The notes under the pieces were generated by a model, which searched no databases, was not told the origin of the DNA, and saw only the letters and a list, made by a program, of their open reading frames with translations. DNA of 64,000 bases from Epiperipatus broadwayi (lineage: Eukaryota; Onychophora; Udeonychophora; Euonychophora; Peripatidae), in contig JAQFVV010006313.1 in NCBI GenBank assembly GCA_028023455.1, forward strand, positions 3,141,147 through 3,205,146. The letters run 5' to 3'. Positions within the stretch are counted from its first letter, which is position 1. Each line of letters opens with the position of its first letter. Position numbers and translations under genes: made by a program. Below are positions 60,992 through 64,000 of this stretch, one piece after another.

Positions 60992-62165
60992 TTTTTGCAT
61001 AATATAGCAAAATTTAAAATATAACAAGAATCATATGAGATAGGAAATGATAGTAGAGTTACATTTGATATGATCATATCCTATGATAATTCACCAATGT
61101 TTACTGGATAAGAAGATGTTTATTATGCAATATCTTAAAATGGCAATAACTCAACTTTATTGAGTACTGCATCAGGCTTTATTTTAAATACAAATTATAT
61201 CATGATTTTGTGAAGATGAAGTTAAAATCTACTACATATTCTATACACATGTTTAATGATTATTATCATGTATAAATAAACTTAATTTTTCTAGACTTCA
61301 CCTCTAATACATGTATAAAACTAAAGATATTAAAGTAGCATATTTATTTTTTATGGCTTATTATTTAGCCATATCATAGATAATGATATTTTCTGATATA
61401 CTATCAAGACTTCTGGTACTATAAACAAACTATTATATAAGTTTACCTGATTCACTTATTGCCCAGTTTTAAATTCAGCCATTAACATAATTTTCCCTAA
61501 CTTTTCCCTGGTTTAATTAGTCTCACACATCTGCACAATAGATATATAGAGAAATATAAATAAATAAATAAAAATAATTATAACAATATTTCATTTAATC
61601 AAATAACATAAAAAAAATTTGAAACATATAAATATAAATCCATAAAATAGCAAGATAAAAGAAAAGAATATTACTTTACATAAATATAATATTTATAAAT
61701 ACGCATTGTTGCATATTTATTTAACATAAAAATAATATTTACTATCTGGTACTTAAAAATTTAGATTTTATTTTTGTAATCAGCTCTTAAACTCAAGGAA
61801 TAAATATTGTCATTAAAATAATAAGTCTATGAAAAGTTTTTTTTTTTTTTTTTTAGTGTTAAAATTGAATTGATCTATCTTTACACATGTTACAAACACA
61901 CATACAAATCTGTATTCAAAAATTAGGGTTTAAAAATAATTAAAAAATATTTCTTTAACATAAATTATTGCATTATAGATATATACAGTTAAATAGAAAA
62001 ATAACTAGATTGATGAGATTATCATCATCATCATCATTATATAAGTTCATAAGTTTTACAGCGTTACAAAAGGAATTATAACTGCATGGTTGGTATACAT
62101 AGATACATAAATTATAAAAGTACAGGTATAATTAGGCCTAAATCTGTTCATCTATTATAATTTGT
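60992..62165. other. AT-rich stretch without a gene
   Basis: Nothing recognised. Confidence 0.6.
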
Positions 62166-62184
62166 ATATAGCTTTTTTTTTCTC

Positions 62185-62277
62185 ATGTGTCATAGCATCA
62201 ACTGGGGAGTGAGTCTGCTAACCCGGGACAATTGCTTGTAAGGCGGCTGTCGCTGACCTCTCGACCACCAATGCTTA
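62185..62277 (-). mobile_element. tRNA-derived SINE, copy 5, short arm, decayed
   Basis: Minus strand: GCATTGGTGGTCGAGAGGTC, GCCTTACAAGCAATTG arm, CCCGGGTTAGCAGACTC, then GATGCTATGACACAT. Flanked by ATATAGCTT duplications (near 62166 and 62280). Box B is mutated. Confidence 0.88.
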
Positions 62278-62288
62278 ACATATAGCTT

Positions 62289-62754
62289 ATTTTTGCATTG
62301 AACTAACATATTTTAATTAATTTTATTTGCAGTGTTATTATATATAATTTTAAACACAAGGTCAGGTAGAGTTACCTCTATATTAATAATAGTCTATTAA
62401 CATAATGGAGTGTTTATTTAACATATGTAGATGTTGTCGTTTGTATTAAATAAAATTTGTGGATAATTGGCATTACAATTTTTTTTTCAAATCATTTACA
62501 TTCTTATGGGCAAAGTCCTGTGCTCAGTTATTAGCTATTATTGTTCAGGTGTTAGATGCTTTGTTGAGAGGCATGTAACTAGAGTTAAATTTTTAGCTGC
62601 CTCATGGTTTAATCCTGTTGATTTTTGCAGATGTAAGCTGATATGTGGACTTAAAGGATGTATTGTATGTGTTTAGTTGGTTTGTTGTAGTATTGTCTTG
62701 AGATGAGGTATATATAATAGATGGGGTTGGCTGTCATATCATCTACATGGTGAC

Positions 62755-62818
<64 letters not shown>

Positions 62819-63198
62819 ACATGCAAGACAATAGATTAAGTGGTGACCAAGTGTCAGCAAAAAATATCAGAAAAAATCATCTTTGGCATTTTTGACTGTC
62901 AGCTTCAGAAACTTGTACAAACACGGCAATGCATTTATGAAACATGGCTATTAGGAGATAAGAATGGATTGAAAGCTAGGTTTTTGGCACTGCGTAAAGG
63001 CATGTGGTGGTTATCCTGTAGAGTGGTGTTGCCTTGTGTCAGCAGGAAAGAGCTTATTCATAGAGTTTAAGTAGTTAAAGAAAAGTTGTTTTAAATTTTT
63101 CAATTTTGTATAATGTTTTAAAATATCAATTTTTACCATCAGAGTATATGTGTTTAAGAGTTATTTTTGGGATTCAAACCTGGAAATTTTCTTTTTGG
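62289..63198. other. Stretch without a recognised gene
   Basis: Holds an (AT)n tract at 62757-62815. The flanking patches (62470-62690 and 62830-63070) are less AT-rich and contain frames of 69 and 76 codons, but no family is recognised. Confidence 0.5.
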
Positions 63199-63219
63199 TC
63201 ATCATCATCATCAGCAGCA

Positions 63220-63311
<92 letters not shown>

Positions 63312-63425
63312 TGTAGTAGTAGTAGGAGGAGGAGGAGGAGGAGGAGGAAAAGAAAGAGTACTACTAGTACTACTACTATTACTACTATTATTATTATTAT
63401 TATGATGATGATGATAATGATGATG
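63199..63425. repeat. Compound trinucleotide microsatellite
   Basis: In order: (TCA)n, (CAG)2, (ATT)n, (AGT)n of about 20 units, (AGG)n of about 8 units, then (TAC)n, (ATT)n and (ATG)n. The AGT and TAC blocks are complementary in part. Confidence 0.95.
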
Positions 63426-63840
63426 TTACAATGGGTAAATTTTATTGAGACTCAAAAAGAGTTATATATGTTATATTAGAAAACATGAGGATCCTAGATA
63501 CAAATTAATTCATGATATTACATATGTAATAAAGGTTTACAATCTTTATTTTGCTAGAAAATAAAATTTAATTTACATTATTTAAACTAAAAATAGTTAT
63601 GACATAACAATGTATTTATTTCAAATTAGGTTTACATAGAATTTTAAATGTGATACTGAGAAAAATCCATGGAAATGCATGATAGTATAATAGAAAACAT
63701 ATGGGGGAGGGGTTGAAATTGGTATTAGATTAATGTATGGTCCCATAAAAATTGGGTTCATTTGGAAAGAAAACTATATTTTTCATAGATAAGTCTTATT
63801 GCTCATTTGTTACATAAGTTCTATGTGAAAAAAAATGAAA
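63426..63840. other. AT-rich stretch without a gene
   Basis: Nothing recognised. Confidence 0.6.
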
Positions 63841-64000
63841 AAGTATTAGCATGCATTGTGTCTTGAGAACACAGGAAAACACTGACTCAGCATAAACTGC
63901 ATCCTGGGTGAATCAAAAATACTAGTATGCATGAATTGCACCTTAGTTAAAACAGAAAAATACTATTCAGCATGAATTGCATCCTGGGAAAATAGAAAAA
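63841..64000. repeat. Tandem repeat, unit 40 bases, running out of the window
   Basis: Four units start near 63841, 63881, 63921 and 63961. The shared text is CAGCATGAATTGCATCCTGG followed by an A-rich end. The last three are exactly 40 bases apart. Confidence 0.88.

Noticed and set aside
60788-61007. 62-codon frames with Cys and Trp
   Set aside because: They read through the SINE at 60877-60979.
63106-63479. Two overlapping frames of about 100 codons
   Set aside because: They are translations of a trinucleotide microsatellite.

Overview
The window looks like gene-poor DNA from an animal genome, probably an invertebrate. It is very AT-rich and CpG-poor, full of (AT)n tracts, and I found no convincing host exon, rRNA or functional tRNA gene. 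Every stretch that codes recognisably belongs to a transposable element: RTE-type LINEs, Penelope-like elements (PLEs), an LTR element that carries only gag, a Merlin DNA transposon, other terminal-inverted-repeat elements and tRNA-derived SINEs. This mix, with the long AT microsatellites, would fit a lophotrochozoan such as a cephalopod mollusc, but the species cannot be fixed from the sequence alone.

Layout. 1-2296: 3' part of an RTE LINE, cut by the window edge. 2341-3735 and 12802-14250: two copies of an unknown 1.4-kb dispersed repeat. 5777-8236: a short LTR retrotransposon on the minus strand with gag and no pol. 8440-9771: decayed tandem repeats. 10681-12290: a broken coding region, probably a retroelement remnant. 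16710-18525: another dispersed repeat, interrupted by a PLE fragment with a GIY-YIG endonuclease; an uninterrupted copy lies at 24820-25555. 21943-23016 and 48749-49694: two deleted copies of one TA-flanked DNA transposon. 27416-27596: an almost perfect 86-bp-arm palindrome. 31345-33990: a nearly intact RTE LINE with two nonsense codons; 37885-39327 is a decayed minus-strand copy. 39610-40165: a second PLE remnant. 44436-46026: a Merlin transposon with a SINE inside it. 46655-47807: a further DNA transposon with about 45-bp inverted ends. 53366-53499: a small hairpin MITE. 55-62.3 kb: four more SINEs. 63.2-64 kb: a compound trinucleotide tract and a 40-bp tandem array.

The most interesting signal is a hammerhead-ribozyme motif that recurs on the plus strand at 35592, 39355 and 50038 (positions of the CTGATGA box). 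The copy at 39355 keeps every core residue I can check, has a self-complementary stem III, and lies about 250 bases upstream of a PLE reverse-transcriptase remnant in the same orientation. PLEs are known to carry such ribozymes. The other copies sit inside a repeat with long inverted arms. Second in interest are the gag-only LTR element, the long palindrome, and a SINE family with two forms of anticodon arm.

The elements do not form a pathway. They record successive insertions: a PLE into an older repeat, a SINE into Merlin, and (AT)n tracts at the ends of several elements.
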